From positions 1 to 64,000 of the forward strand of contig NZ_BDAZ01000058.1 of NCBI RefSeq assembly GCF_001612725.1: a stretch of DNA of 64,000 bases, given 5' to 3'. The stretch is from Nocardia anaemiae NBRC 100462 (GTDB lineage Bacteria; Actinomycetota; Actinomycetes; Mycobacteriales; Mycobacteriaceae). Shown in pieces: positions 1-7,218 of the stretch. Numbering within the stretch: the stretch's first letter is position 1; every line of letters begins with the position of its first letter. The translations under genes were made by a program, and so were the position numbers. The notes under the pieces are model-generated. The model searched no databases and was not told the origin of the DNA. It saw only the letters and a program-made list of their open reading frames with translations.

Positions 1-351
1 AGAGCCGACCGACACAACCTCGACCGCCAGCAGGACATCCTCGGGATTCCAGCGCGGAAGATTCTCATCGATCCCAGCAGCGGACACTGCGATGACGTCC
101 GGCACCCGAACTGTGCTCGGTGGGCCCGGCTCGATTACCACCTCGGTCTCCGTCAACACGCCGTAACCGATTGGTATTTGAGGCTCCAGCTGTGCGGCGA
201 GCCGCCAGATCGCACGCTGATGCTTCGACATCGGCCTCGGTGACCCGACGAGTACCCCCTCGACAAGCTCAAAGCTATGGCTGTTGTCCTCGGGCAGCGC
301 GATCCAATCATCCAGCGTCAGAAGATGATCCGGAAAGTGCACAGTAGTCAC
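1..351 (-). CDS. Uma2-family PD-(D/E)XK nuclease-like protein, partial at window edge
   Basis: The first 117 codons are present and the C-terminus lies outside the window. Start is GTG at 351, preceded by a strong GGAGGAGGTAAG ribosome site. The N-terminus reads LLTLDDWIALPED, then FELVEGVLV around residues 27-35 and SKHQRA at 42-47, followed by VRVPDVIAV with D85 and LLAVEVVS with E111. This layout (E...PD...VEV) is that of the Uma2/DUF820 family, a PD-(D/E)XK nuclease-like fold common in cyanobacteria and actinomycetes. The biological role of the family is largely unknown. It opens a minus-strand accessory stretch and lies directly downstream of a decayed luciferase-like gene. Confidence 0.72.
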   Translation of the reverse strand, partial: MTTVHFPDHLLTLDDWIALPEDNSHSFELVEGVLVGSPRPMSKHQRAIWRLAAQLEPQIPIGYGVLTETEVVIEPGPPSTVRVPDVIAVSAAGIDENLPRWNPEDVLLAVEVVSVGS

Positions 352-478
352 CCTTACCTCCTCCCACCCGGATAGAGACCGGCCTCCAGTCTCCCATAGG
401 TCAGTGCCCGCCTGCTGGAGCCTACGCCGATGGGGAGCCACACGAACATACTTTCGATAGTTCGCTTGCAGTCGTCGA

Positions 479-1063
479 CTAACGTCCGGCGAGTTCGGCG
501 ACGACCGGAGCGAACCTGTCGGTGAAGTCGGCGCCGAAGACGAAGTAGGAGAAGCCGATCTCCTCCCGTCGCCGCTGGATTTCCTCGGTGGCGGCCGCCA
601 ACGCTCGGGCCTTCGGACCGAGTACGGCCATCGCCACGGGCGTGTGACGATCCGGGGCCGTCGAAATCCCGCAGCGCCGCGACGGTCTCACGTACCTGTG
701 CCAGCCGCTTGCACGGCGGCGGTACGACGGGCACTCCCTTGTCACGGAACTCGTCCTCGATTCCCGGTCTGCCGGTGCCGATGCCCATCTCGAAACGCCC
801 CTCGGTCAGTAGCGACAGCGCGTGCGCTTCCCACGCCGTCAGCCAGGCCGGGCATAGCGGAGAGGCGTACACCCAGGTGCCCACGTGCAGGTCGGTCAAG
901 GCCGGTGGCCAGCATGGGACCGGGCGCCGGTTGCGTGAGCGGGAAGTCGGGCACCAGCAGCGTCGAGTAGCCGCTGTCGGCGATGCGGCGCACGCGATCT
1001 CGCCACGTCGTACGGCTGGATCGCCAGGTTGCCGCCTTCTTTCGCGGGTTTTGTCAACGCAGG
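479..1063 (-). pseudogene. Luciferase-like (LLM, probably F420-dependent) oxidoreductase, multiply frameshifted
   Basis: Pieces of one luciferase-like monooxygenase are spread over three minus-strand frames. Reading downward: GGNLAIQPYDVAR near 1040-1000; VRRIADSGYSTLLVPD near 990-940; LHVGTWVYASPL and EGRFEMGIGTGRPGIEDEF near 890-745, ending in VRETVAALRDFDG; then HTPVAMAVLGPKARALAAA and FSYFVFGADFTDRFAPVV, ending at 479. The order of motifs matches LLM flavin/F420 oxidoreductases (N-terminal barrel strand, LLVPD, LGLGTG-like loop, GGxGPKAL-like segment, C-terminal YF.F segment). At least three frame changes and an internal deletion between the last two segments make a functional product very unlikely. 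Confidence 0.75.
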
Positions 1064-1067
1064 TGCG

Positions 1068-1556
1068 CTAAGCCGATGAGGCATCCGGCGGTTGGGCGGC
1101 CCATTCGGTCACCGCGGTGGAGAACCGGGTCATCAGTTCGACCGATACTAGTCTCGCTGGGCCAGCTGGAATGTGACCTGAGGCACCCGGAATGCGTTGC
1201 GGTAAAGGGCTATTCGTATCGACTGTGGTCGCTTCGGATTCGGCGTTCCTGCGGATGAGCCACTGGTCGAGGCGATCCAAACTCCCGCTGCACACGATCG
1301 CGCCGGAACTGTCGAGAAGGTTCCAGCCGAATGGCGGGTTCGGCTCGCGCTCGACGCGATGGCCAGCTCCAGCGGCATTCTCGATGGCGCGCAACCACTC
1401 TCGTATCGAGGGCAGTTCATTCGCGTGCCGCTCGTCCGGCGGCATTTCCGGGGTCACTGCGGGTACCGGGCCGTGATCGGGGGCCGACACCTGGGGATCA
1501 GCTCCGCCCACAATTCGTGGCGGACGGCATCCCACAGCTGCGCCAGCTTCGGCCAC
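1068..1556 (-). CDS. Hypothetical protein, possibly the 3' part of a frameshifted gene
   Basis: A 162-codon open frame overlaps the end of the frame at 1454-1720 by about 100 bases. The middle part, with REWLRAIENAAGAGH, PPFGWNLLDSSG and LDRLDQWLIRR, has a protein-like composition; the first 30 residues are proline- and glycine-rich and less convincing. It may be a separate coupled gene. Alternatively it may be the continuation of the upstream frame after a frameshift near 1485, which would give one protein of about 190-200 residues. No known domain is recognised. The whole stretch lies between a decayed oxidoreductase and a small winged-helix gene, in an accessory part of the window. Confidence 0.4.
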   Translation of the reverse strand: MAEAGAAVGCRPPRIVGGADPQVSAPDHGPVPAVTPEMPPDERHANELPSIREWLRAIENAAGAGHRVEREPNPPFGWNLLDSSGAIVCSGSLDRLDQWLIRRNAESEATTVDTNSPLPQRIPGASGHIPAGPARLVSVELMTRFSTAVTEWAAQPPDASSA

Positions 1557-1720
1557 TGGTGCCGCGCTTGGACCAGATCCGGATACGAGCCGGGATTGAA
1601 TGTGATGATCGGTAGAGCCTCAGAAGTGTTGTGTACGTTCATGATTTCGACCTGTCGTAGATGATTCAGTCGCCAGGTGGCCTGTAAGCCGTCGATCTCG
1701 GTCCGATGGATCTCATGCAT
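1454..1720 (-). CDS. Hypothetical protein with YPDLVxAR...LWDAVRxExW motif
   Basis: An 88-residue product beginning MHEIHRTEIDG. Its centre reads SYPDLVQARHQWPKLAQLWDAVRHELW across the segment around residues 44-71. The same pattern (SYPDLVDAR, about 10 residues, then LWDAVREEYW) occurs in a second, frameshifted gene at 61228-61503 at the other end of the window, and both share an upstream WRL motif. The two are therefore paralogues of an unnamed small family. The family is not recognised and no function is assigned. Next upstream on the same strand, after a 28-base gap, is a small winged-helix protein, so the two may be cotranscribed. Confidence 0.5.
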   Translation of the reverse strand: MHEIHRTEIDGLQATWRLNHLRQVEIMNVHNTSEALPIITFNPGSYPDLVQARHQWPKLAQLWDAVRHELWAELIPRCRPPITARYPQ

Positions 1721-1748
1721 CTCGCCCTCCCACTTCGGGCCGATCGAG

Positions 1749-2018
1749 CTATCGGTTGACCCTTGCCTTCGCCGTGCCGTAATCAGATGCCTTCGCCGCC
1801 AACGTGTTTCGACCTAGCTGCGTGATCTCGTACCGTCCGCGCCGGGCTCCGGCAACGATCAGGTTCCGGCTGGCGAGGTTCGCCACGGTTTGCCGGGTCG
1901 TCCACGCGGTGAGACTCGCGGAAATCTTGATTTGCCGTTCGGTGAGCATCCCGCCGCAGCTCAGCGCCCGTAAGACGCGCGCTTGCGGTACGGAGAGGCT
2001 TCCTTCTTGCTGGGCCAT
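1749..2018 (-). CDS. Small winged-helix-like protein
   Basis: 89 residues: MAQQEGSLSVPQARVLRAL, a helix-turn-helix-like part with LTERQIKISASLTAWTTRQTV followed by ANLASRNLIVAG, and a wing-like ARRGRYEITQLGRNTLAA. This is the layout of a minimal winged helix (three helices, then a two-stranded wing ending in a GRYxIT-x-LGR motif), as seen in small DNA-binding or accessory proteins of phage and plasmid origin. It is divergent from the DUF5753 regulator that starts at 2177, leaving a 158-base shared control region. The exact family is not certain. Confidence 0.55.
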   Translation of the reverse strand: MAQQEGSLSVPQARVLRALSCGGMLTERQIKISASLTAWTTRQTVANLASRNLIVAGARRGRYEITQLGRNTLAAKASDYGTAKARVNR

Positions 2019-2176
2019 GCCGATATGGTGGCGCAGGTCGGGCTGGGTACGGAGTCTCTGAACGAGAGTCTCTGCAAGGGGCGAGAACGCCCAGCATCAT
2101 TCTTGGAAGTCACCTACGCTGATTCTCAGCTCGAGAATCAGCAGGTGCGCCGGTTGAGAAAGCAGGGGGCACAACT

Positions 2177-3049
2177 ATGCCGAGGCAGGCAGACCTCAGC
2201 GGCACAACGCTTCAGCGACGCCAATTGGGTCGAGCACTACGGGACGCACGCCAGGCGCAGGGCTTGACGCTCGACCAGGTGGCTGCCGCAACGAAGATCA
2301 GCCGGGCTACGCTGAGCCGGATCGAGCTTGGGCAGTACGAGAAAGTCAGGGACATGGAGGTCGATTACCTGTCCCGGTACTACTGCCTGCCGGACGCCCG
2401 AATCGAGTATCTGAAATCTCTTGTCAGCCAAGCCAATGCCAAAGTCTGGTACCAGGACTATCGCCATCTGATCGTGCCAGGATTCGGCACGTACCTCGAG
2501 CTGGAATCATTCGCGTCGGACTTCTGGTTCTATCAGCCGATCGTCATACCTGGTCTGCTTCAAACGCCGGACTATGCCAGAACATTGGAACGACTTCACC
2601 GCCCGGAAGACTCACTGGACGAGATCAATACCCGAGTAGATCTCCGAATTCAACGGACAAGGATCCTCACGCGGCAGCACATGCCGGTTCGCGCAGAGTT
2701 CTTGTTGCAGGAGAACGTTCTTTATGCACTTGTTGGATCGGGCCAGATCATGGGTCCTCAGTTGCGGCACATAGCCGATCTGAGTACCCGCGACAACGTG
2801 ACGATCCGGGTGTTGCCGTTCACGGCTGGCCTCCCGACCGGGAGCGTAATACCGCCACATATCATTCTCGACTTTCCGGACAATGAGCCGTCTGTCGTCT
2901 ACACCGAAGCGGCCATTGGTTCAATGACTTTCGATGGCACCGAAGACGTGAAGCGCTTTCGCGCACTCCACAAAATCCTCCAACAAGCCACGCTGGAGGA
3001 ACAGCCATCTCGAGATCGAATCAGAAAGATAGCAAGGAGATACGGATAG
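2177..3049 (+). CDS. XRE-family regulator with DUF5753 domain
   Basis: 290 residues. A Cro/C1-type helix-turn-helix occupies about residues 14-65 (LGRALRDARQAQGLTLDQVA, then ISRATLSRIELGQ). The rest, from LKSLVSQANAKVWYQDY through FYQPIVIPGLLQTPDYAR and the C-terminal IRVLPFTAGLPTG and YTEAAIGSMTFDG segments, is the DUF5753 domain. Such regulators are very numerous in Nocardia and Streptomyces and are usually paired with a small DUF397 protein, as here: its TAG stop overlaps the next GTG by one base. Relatives act in developmental or antibiotic control, but the target of this one is unknown. Confidence 0.9.
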   Translation: MPRQADLSGTTLQRRQLGRALRDARQAQGLTLDQVAAATKISRATLSRIELGQYEKVRDMEVDYLSRYYCLPDARIEYLKSLVSQANAKVWYQDYRHLIVPGFGTYLELESFASDFWFYQPIVIPGLLQTPDYARTLERLHRPEDSLDEINTRVDLRIQRTRILTRQHMPVRAEFLLQENVLYALVGSGQIMGPQLRHIADLSTRDNVTIRVLPFTAGLPTGSVIPPHIILDFPDNEPSVVYTEAAIGSMTFDGTEDVKRFRALHKILQQATLEEQPSRDRIRKIARRYG

Positions 3050-3261
3050 TGACCATCGACCTTTCCGGCGCACAGTGGTTCAAGTCGTCGCGTAGCGGCG
3101 GCCAGAACGAATGCGTCGAAATAGCTTGGCTCGCAGGGGGGTACGTCGGCGTCCGTGATTCCAAGAATCCCGACGGCCCGGCACTAGCCTTTACTCCCTG
3201 CGAATGGGACGCCTTCATGGCAGGCGTACAAGATGGGGAATTCAACCGGCCCGACGCCTAG
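3049..3261 (+). CDS. DUF397 domain protein, partner of the DUF5753 regulator
   Basis: 70 residues covering a complete DUF397 domain: WFKSSRSGGQNECVEIA, then GYVGVRDSKNPDGPALAFTP and EWDAFMAGVQDGEF. The start is a GTG that overlaps the stop of the upstream regulator, so translation of the two is probably coupled. DUF397 proteins are typically encoded beside DUF5753 regulators and some bind or antagonise them. A strong hairpin terminator follows 17 bases after the stop, so the regulator and this gene form a two-gene operon. Confidence 0.9.
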   Translation: MTIDLSGAQWFKSSRSGGQNECVEIAWLAGGYVGVRDSKNPDGPALAFTPCEWDAFMAGVQDGEFNRPDA

Positions 3262-3277
3262 ACATTGACTGACATCG

Positions 3278-3305
3278 AGCGGCCCTGTTCCGGGACAGGG
3301 CCGCT
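3278..3305. terminator. Bidirectional hairpin terminator
   Basis: The arms AGCGGCCCTGT (3278-3288) and ACAGGGCCGCT (3295-3305) are perfectly complementary over 11 bp around a 6-base loop. The hairpin sits between the converging ends of the DUF397 gene and the sigma-factor gene, so it can serve both. Confidence 0.8.
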
Positions 3306-3338
3306 TGCCGTATCTCTCGGCGTACCGGCGCACGGGGC

Positions 3339-4370
3339 TTATCCCGTGGTGCTCGATTCCTGGGGATCGGCTCGGTCTGGGTGTGCGAGAACGTCTGGGA
3401 AGCCGAACATTGCGACCAGTGCCGGATCGTGGAATGCGACCACCTGTGAGGCACCGGACGCTGTCGGCGCCAGTACGACGATGCCGTTTGCTCGGAAAGC
3501 ACCGTCGGCGTCCCGGTAGATGACGGCGGCGGGTTGGCCGTTGGCTGTGGTAGCGAGCATCCGCCAGGTGCCGGGTGTGTCGAGCACGTATTCATCGAGC
3601 ATGTGGATGCAGTTCTTGCGGCCTGCGTACCATTCGCGGAATGGCGTCGACTCGAGTGTGGCGTCGGTGCGCAGCACTTTTTCCAGCAGACCGGCGTCGG
3701 AGCGTTCGAAGGCTGCGATGTAGCCATCGAGTAGTGCGCGCGCTCGCGGGTCGGTCGGTTCGAGCAGTTGCTCGGGGTTCGGCTCCAGTTCGTCCAGCCG
3801 GGCACGGGCGCGTTGCAGACCGCTCTTGACCGCCGCCGTTGTGGTGTCGAGGATCTGTGCGGTTTCGGCCGCGGAGAATGCCAGCACCTCGCGCAGCATG
3901 AGGATCGCGCGCTGGCGGGCGGGCAGGTGTTGCAGGCTGGCGATGAGTGCCAGCCGTAGCGACTCGCGGGCGATCACCGCCGCGGCCGGATCGTCGGCGG
4001 ACGGGGTGACCCACCCGTCCGGGAGCGGTTCCAGCCACGAAACCTCTTCCGGCGCAACGTGATTCGGCGGGCGATCGGGTCCGTCGTACGGACCTGCCAG
4101 GCCCGAGGGCAGCACCCGGATCCGGTGCGACGCCAACGCGGTCAGGCAGACATTGGTGGCGATCTTGTATAGCCAGGCCCGAATCGACGCGCGGCCCTCG
4201 AATCCGGCATAGGAACGCCACGCCCGCAGATACGTTTCCTGTACCAGGTCCTCCGCATCGTGGGCTGAGCCGATCATCCGGTAGCAGTGCGCCAGCAACT
4301 CCCGGCGGAATCGCTCGGTTTCGGCAGCGAACCGGTCCTGGTTCGCCGCCCGCAGCGCGTCCGCGGTCAT
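3339..4370 (-). CDS. sigG: SigG-like ECF sigma factor with C-terminal SnoaL-like domain
   Basis: 343 residues. Region 2 spans roughly residues 20-85 (LAHCYRMIGSAHDAEDLVQ, TYLRAWRSYAGFEGRASIR, WLYKIATNVCL). Region 4 is near 165-215 (LQHLPARQRAILMLREVLAF, then AAETAQILDTTTAAVKSGLQ). A C-terminal part of about 125 residues, from LLDGYIAAFERSD on, resembles the SnoaL-like/NTF2-like extension of the SigG (TIGR02960-type) ECF group, where it modulates activity in place of an anti-sigma factor. No anti-sigma gene is adjacent, in agreement with that group. In mycobacteria SigG is linked to DNA-damage and macrophage responses; its regulon here cannot be read from the sequence. Confidence 0.85.
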   Translation of the reverse strand: MTADALRAANQDRFAAETERFRRELLAHCYRMIGSAHDAEDLVQETYLRAWRSYAGFEGRASIRAWLYKIATNVCLTALASHRIRVLPSGLAGPYDGPDRPPNHVAPEEVSWLEPLPDGWVTPSADDPAAAVIARESLRLALIASLQHLPARQRAILMLREVLAFSAAETAQILDTTTAAVKSGLQRARARLDELEPNPEQLLEPTDPRARALLDGYIAAFERSDAGLLEKVLRTDATLESTPFREWYAGRKNCIHMLDEYVLDTPGTWRMLATTANGQPAAVIYRDADGAFRANGIVVLAPTASGASQVVAFHDPALVAMFGFPDVLAHPDRADPQESSTTG

Positions 4371-4613
4371 GCCGCGAGTTTAGGCCGCGGCCGGGCGGCC
4401 GAACGCCCGATGGCACACCGCACCGACAGGCGGTTGTCTCGCGACGCCCACTCGTGGTCTGCCGCCGGAACCGTCAAACACCCCTGGTACGGCTCACCCC
4501 GCGCCCTGGATTGCCTGCTTCCCATGCGCTACTCCTTGTCCCTATCGGTCTCGCCGCTCGCAACCGTCGCGCATTACGACCGGGCCGCCATTGCAAAGGA
4601 ATCGAAACCCAGG

Positions 4614-5612
4614 TCAGGGCAGCAGTGCCAGTTTGCCGATGGTGGAGCGGGATTCGAGTTCGGCGAGGACCTTCGGTCCGTCGGACAAGTCGTAGGCGGT
4701 GGGGCGGGCGGGGGTGACGACACCGTCAGCGATGAGCGTGGACAGCTCACCCATGAGCTCGCCGAAGATCTGCGGCGCGGCCTGGCTCAGCACGCCGATA
4801 TTGAGGCCGATGATGTGGACCTGGTGCTTGTACACCAACTCCCAGTTGGTGATCGCGGCTTCACCGCCTGCCACGCCGTAGACGACGATCCGGCCGGTGA
4901 CCCGCTTGGCCGCGGCCAGGCTGGCGTCGAATGTAGCGCCTCCCGCGGACTCGAGCACCAGATCAGCGCCGATGCCATCGGTCAGTTTCAGTACCTCGGC
5001 GCCAAGATTCTCTGTGCGCGAGTCCAGGACGTGGTCGGCGCCGAGTGCCCGCACCGTCTCGTGCTTGCCCGACGAGGCAGTGGCGATGACGGTCGCACCG
5101 TAGTGCTTGGCCATGGTCACCGCGGCCTGGCCGGTCGCGCCCGCCGCCGCGTGGATCAGCACGGTCTCCCCCGCGGCGATGCGGCCGAGCGGCTTCAGCG
5201 CGGCCAGCGCGGTGGGCCAGTTCACGACCAGGCCCAGCGCCTGCTCGGCGCTCCAGCCGACCGGCACCGGCACCGCCGCAGCCGCGGGCAGGACCGTGTA
5301 CTCGGCGAAAGTCCCGTAGCCGACGCCGATTACGCGGTCCCCCGGCTGCGGGGCGCGCACTGCCTCTCCCACCGCCACGACCTCGCCGACTGCCTCGAAA
5401 CCCGCCAGATACGGTGGCCGCGGACCACCGAGGAACGAGCCATAGGCCCGCGAGATATCGGCGAAGTTGACACCGGCGGCAGCGACCCGGATCAGGACCT
5501 CGCCCGGGCCGGGCACCGGTACCGGCGCATCCATGATCAAACGCATATCCTGCGGACCGTGCAGCGACGTCTGCTGCAGTGCGCGCATCGTGCTGGGAAT
5601 ACTCAACGCCAT
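4614..5612 (-). CDS. Quinone-reductase-like zinc-independent MDR oxidoreductase
   Basis: 332 residues from the ATG at 5612, chosen because the family start motif (MRALQQTSLHGP) follows directly; an in-frame start 63 bases upstream would add a non-homologous leader. The N-terminal GroES-like part has PGPGEVLIRVAAAGVNFADI and AGFEAVGEVVAVGEAV. The nucleotide-binding Rossmann motif is HAAAGATGQAAVTMAKHYGA, and LGADHVLD follows. No structural zinc cysteines are seen, which fits the NADPH:quinone reductase (QOR) branch of the medium-chain dehydrogenases. Substrate is unknown. It stands alone with no obvious partner. Confidence 0.85.
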   Translation of the reverse strand: MALSIPSTMRALQQTSLHGPQDMRLIMDAPVPVPGPGEVLIRVAAAGVNFADISRAYGSFLGGPRPPYLAGFEAVGEVVAVGEAVRAPQPGDRVIGVGYGTFAEYTVLPAAAAVPVPVGWSAEQALGLVVNWPTALAALKPLGRIAAGETVLIHAAAGATGQAAVTMAKHYGATVIATASSGKHETVRALGADHVLDSRTENLGAEVLKLTDGIGADLVLESAGGATFDASLAAAKRVTGRIVVYGVAGGEAAITNWELVYKHQVHIIGLNIGVLSQAAPQIFGELMGELSTLIADGVVTPARPTAYDLSDGPKVLAELESRSTIGKLALLP

Positions 5613-5859
5613 CAACTCACTTTCTCGGCTTGCCTCGTCGCGGTCGGCCACGTCGACGGGCCGCACCCTCGACATGTAGACCTGGGCGGCAACCGAAAGG
5701 AATCGGTAGCCGTCCCCGCGCTGTTCAGTGCATCAGCGACGGATCACACGCGGCAGCCGCTGCGAGCGGAAGGCACGGCGTTCGATCTCGTGAACGAAAC
5801 GCCGAAAGAAATTCTGCGCCAAGCATTTCGAGCTGCGGACGGTCAGGATCCCGCGGCCT

Positions 5860-6318
5860 CGTCGGCGGTCCGCCAGTTTCCTGAGGGTCGGTCTGGTAGA
5901 CGAGATACATCTCGCAGTGCAGGTGGGGACCGATGTGGCACGCTGGCCGTCTTGGCAGCAGCCCGTCACCAGTACGAAGCGCCTCGACTCGGGGCCAATT
6001 CAGGCTGGTTCGCAGTTCCGCTGGACCACATGCCACCGCCACCGCCAAAACCCCGCGACCACCCTGACCATCACCTCCACGGTCCAGCAGCTGCAACCCG
6101 GCCGGTGCATCCGCTGGCCCCGCAATCGGTGACGGTACGGGCATCGACGGCGGCACCATGTCTGGACCCTCACCCCGACGGACGACGGCGTCCTGGTCTG
6201 CACCGAGGAGAACTGGAACGGAGCCCAAGTCGAAGCAGACGTCCCGAACTCCACCCACTTCCTCGGCGCCGGTCTGGAAGCCTGGCTTGCCAACCTGCGT
6301 GCCGCCGCCGAAGATTAA
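5860..6318 (+). pseudogene. SRPBCC (polyketide cyclase/START-like) protein, N-terminus lost and frame broken
   Basis: The segment reads VDEIHLAVQVGTDVARWPSW, GSQFRW, LTITSTVQQLQPGRCIRW, a damaged stretch, then HHVWTLTPTDDGVLVCTEE, NSTHFLGAGLEAWLANLRAA and a TAA stop at 6316. These are the strands and the long C-terminal helix of an SRPBCC/START-like ligand-binding protein. The beginning of the gene is missing, and around 6130-6155 the frame hits a TGA; the expected AIGDGTGIDG piece lies in another frame, so at least two indels are present. It is not expected to give a working protein. The 240 bases upstream (5613-5859) hold no recognisable gene. Confidence 0.65.
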
Positions 6319-6589
6319 GGAAAAACCCTGCCCGCCAACATGTCTCAGCATGAGCGCACAGACAACTACCCGCAGCACGGTCGGTCGGCATCGCAACCCT
6401 GCATTGCCGCCTGCGGCGGTGACAACCTAGACCCGCTGCGGCGCAGGACATCCTGCAACTACACTTCCAGCTCTCCTACTCGAGGCAACTGCGGTGTTGT
6501 TGCGATGCACCGAGGGCGGAAGGACTGCAGCGGCCGCACCGATTCGGGTACGGTTGCGTCAGATTATCGCTCGTTAGGGGGACCGCGGT
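6319..6589. other. Intergenic leader of the ESX cassette
   Basis: About 270 bases between the SRPBCC remnant and the first WXG100 gene. No protein-like open frame is seen on either strand. It must contain the promoter of the WXG100-toxin operon. A clear purine-rich ribosome site (AGGGGGA, about 6576-6582) closes it in front of the TTG at 6590. Confidence 0.4.
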
Positions 6590-6904
6590 TTGGCTGGGGA
6601 AGCGTCGGCAATGTCTGTCCTGCCTGATGAGGTCAAGGCGCTGGGGCGCTTGGCCTACCAGGTCGCAGAGCAGTGTCGTAGCGGATACTCAACCCTCGAT
6701 ACCGATGTCCGAGCGATGCTGGACAGCTGGACTGGGAACAACGCTGATGCCTTCGGCACCGGTTGGGAGGAACTTCACCAGGGCGCCGTCCAAGTGTGGG
6801 ATGCGTTGTTCGCACTCGCGGAATCACTGGGGATAACCGCCGAGACCATCGGACAGACCGATCAATCGTCAGCTGGCGTCATCAGTTCCCTGGACCTGCC
6901 CTGA
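6590..6904 (+). CDS. WXG100-family (EsxA/B-like) protein
   Basis: 104 residues from a TTG start with a well-placed AGGGGGA ribosome site; an in-frame ATG at 6611 preceded by GGGGA is a good alternative and would give 97 residues. The first helix runs from LPDEVKALGRLAYQVAEQCR and the turn carries the family signature as WTGNNADAFGTGWEE (W-x-G plus conserved aromatic). A second long helix follows. WXG100 proteins are secreted as helical-hairpin dimers by type VII (ESX) systems. It is the first gene of a four-gene run with a second WXG100 protein, an ADP-ribosyltransferase and a small protein; no secretion machinery is present in the window. Confidence 0.82.
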   Translation: MAGEASAMSVLPDEVKALGRLAYQVAEQCRSGYSTLDTDVRAMLDSWTGNNADAFGTGWEELHQGAVQVWDALFALAESLGITAETIGQTDQSSAGVISSLDLP

Positions 6905-6915
6905 AAGGACGACAC

Positions 6916-7218
6916 ATGAGTGCTGAGGTGCGACAGTTCTCAGTCGACCTTGATCAGTTGGATAAGCTGGCCGACCGCATCCGCGGATTGGCCGGATTCA
7001 TTACGGACCAACTGGTGGCGATCGACCAGAAAGCCAAGGAAGTCGAAGCAGTATGGTCCGGGAGCGCGGCAGCGGCATATAGCGAGGCCCACACCGAGTG
7101 GACAGCAGGCGCAACCGCCATTCAGGAAGGTCTTGCCGCACTGCATGAGGCCGCGAAACATGCTCATACAGGCTACATAGGCGCCGTCGCCGAGAATTTG
7201 CGAATTCTGGGTATATGA
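6916..7218 (+). CDS. WXG100-family protein, second copy
   Basis: 100 residues from the ATG at 6916, preceded by AAAGGA. The helical hairpin has VDLDQLDKLADRIRGLAGFI, the turn motif WSGSAAAAYSEAHTEW and a second helix ending AENLRILGI. It starts 11 bases after the first WXG100 gene, and its stop overlaps the toxin start (ATGA), so the three are translationally linked. The pair is likely to be co-secreted with, or to act as a chaperone or targeting partner for, the large protein downstream. That role is inferred from gene order and the known behaviour of WXG100 proteins. Confidence 0.88.
   Translation: MSAEVRQFSVDLDQLDKLADRIRGLAGFITDQLVAIDQKAKEVEAVWSGSAAAAYSEAHTEWTAGATAIQEGLAALHEAAKHAHTGYIGAVAENLRILGI

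Noticed and set aside
4287..6353. A 688-codon plus-strand open frame
   Set aside because: It runs antisense to the sigma-factor and QOR genes with no family motif and an Arg/His/Gly-rich translation typical of high-GC shadows.
5725..6396. 223-codon minus-strand frame
   Set aside because: It is antisense to the SRPBCC remnant, whose plus-strand motifs are clear.
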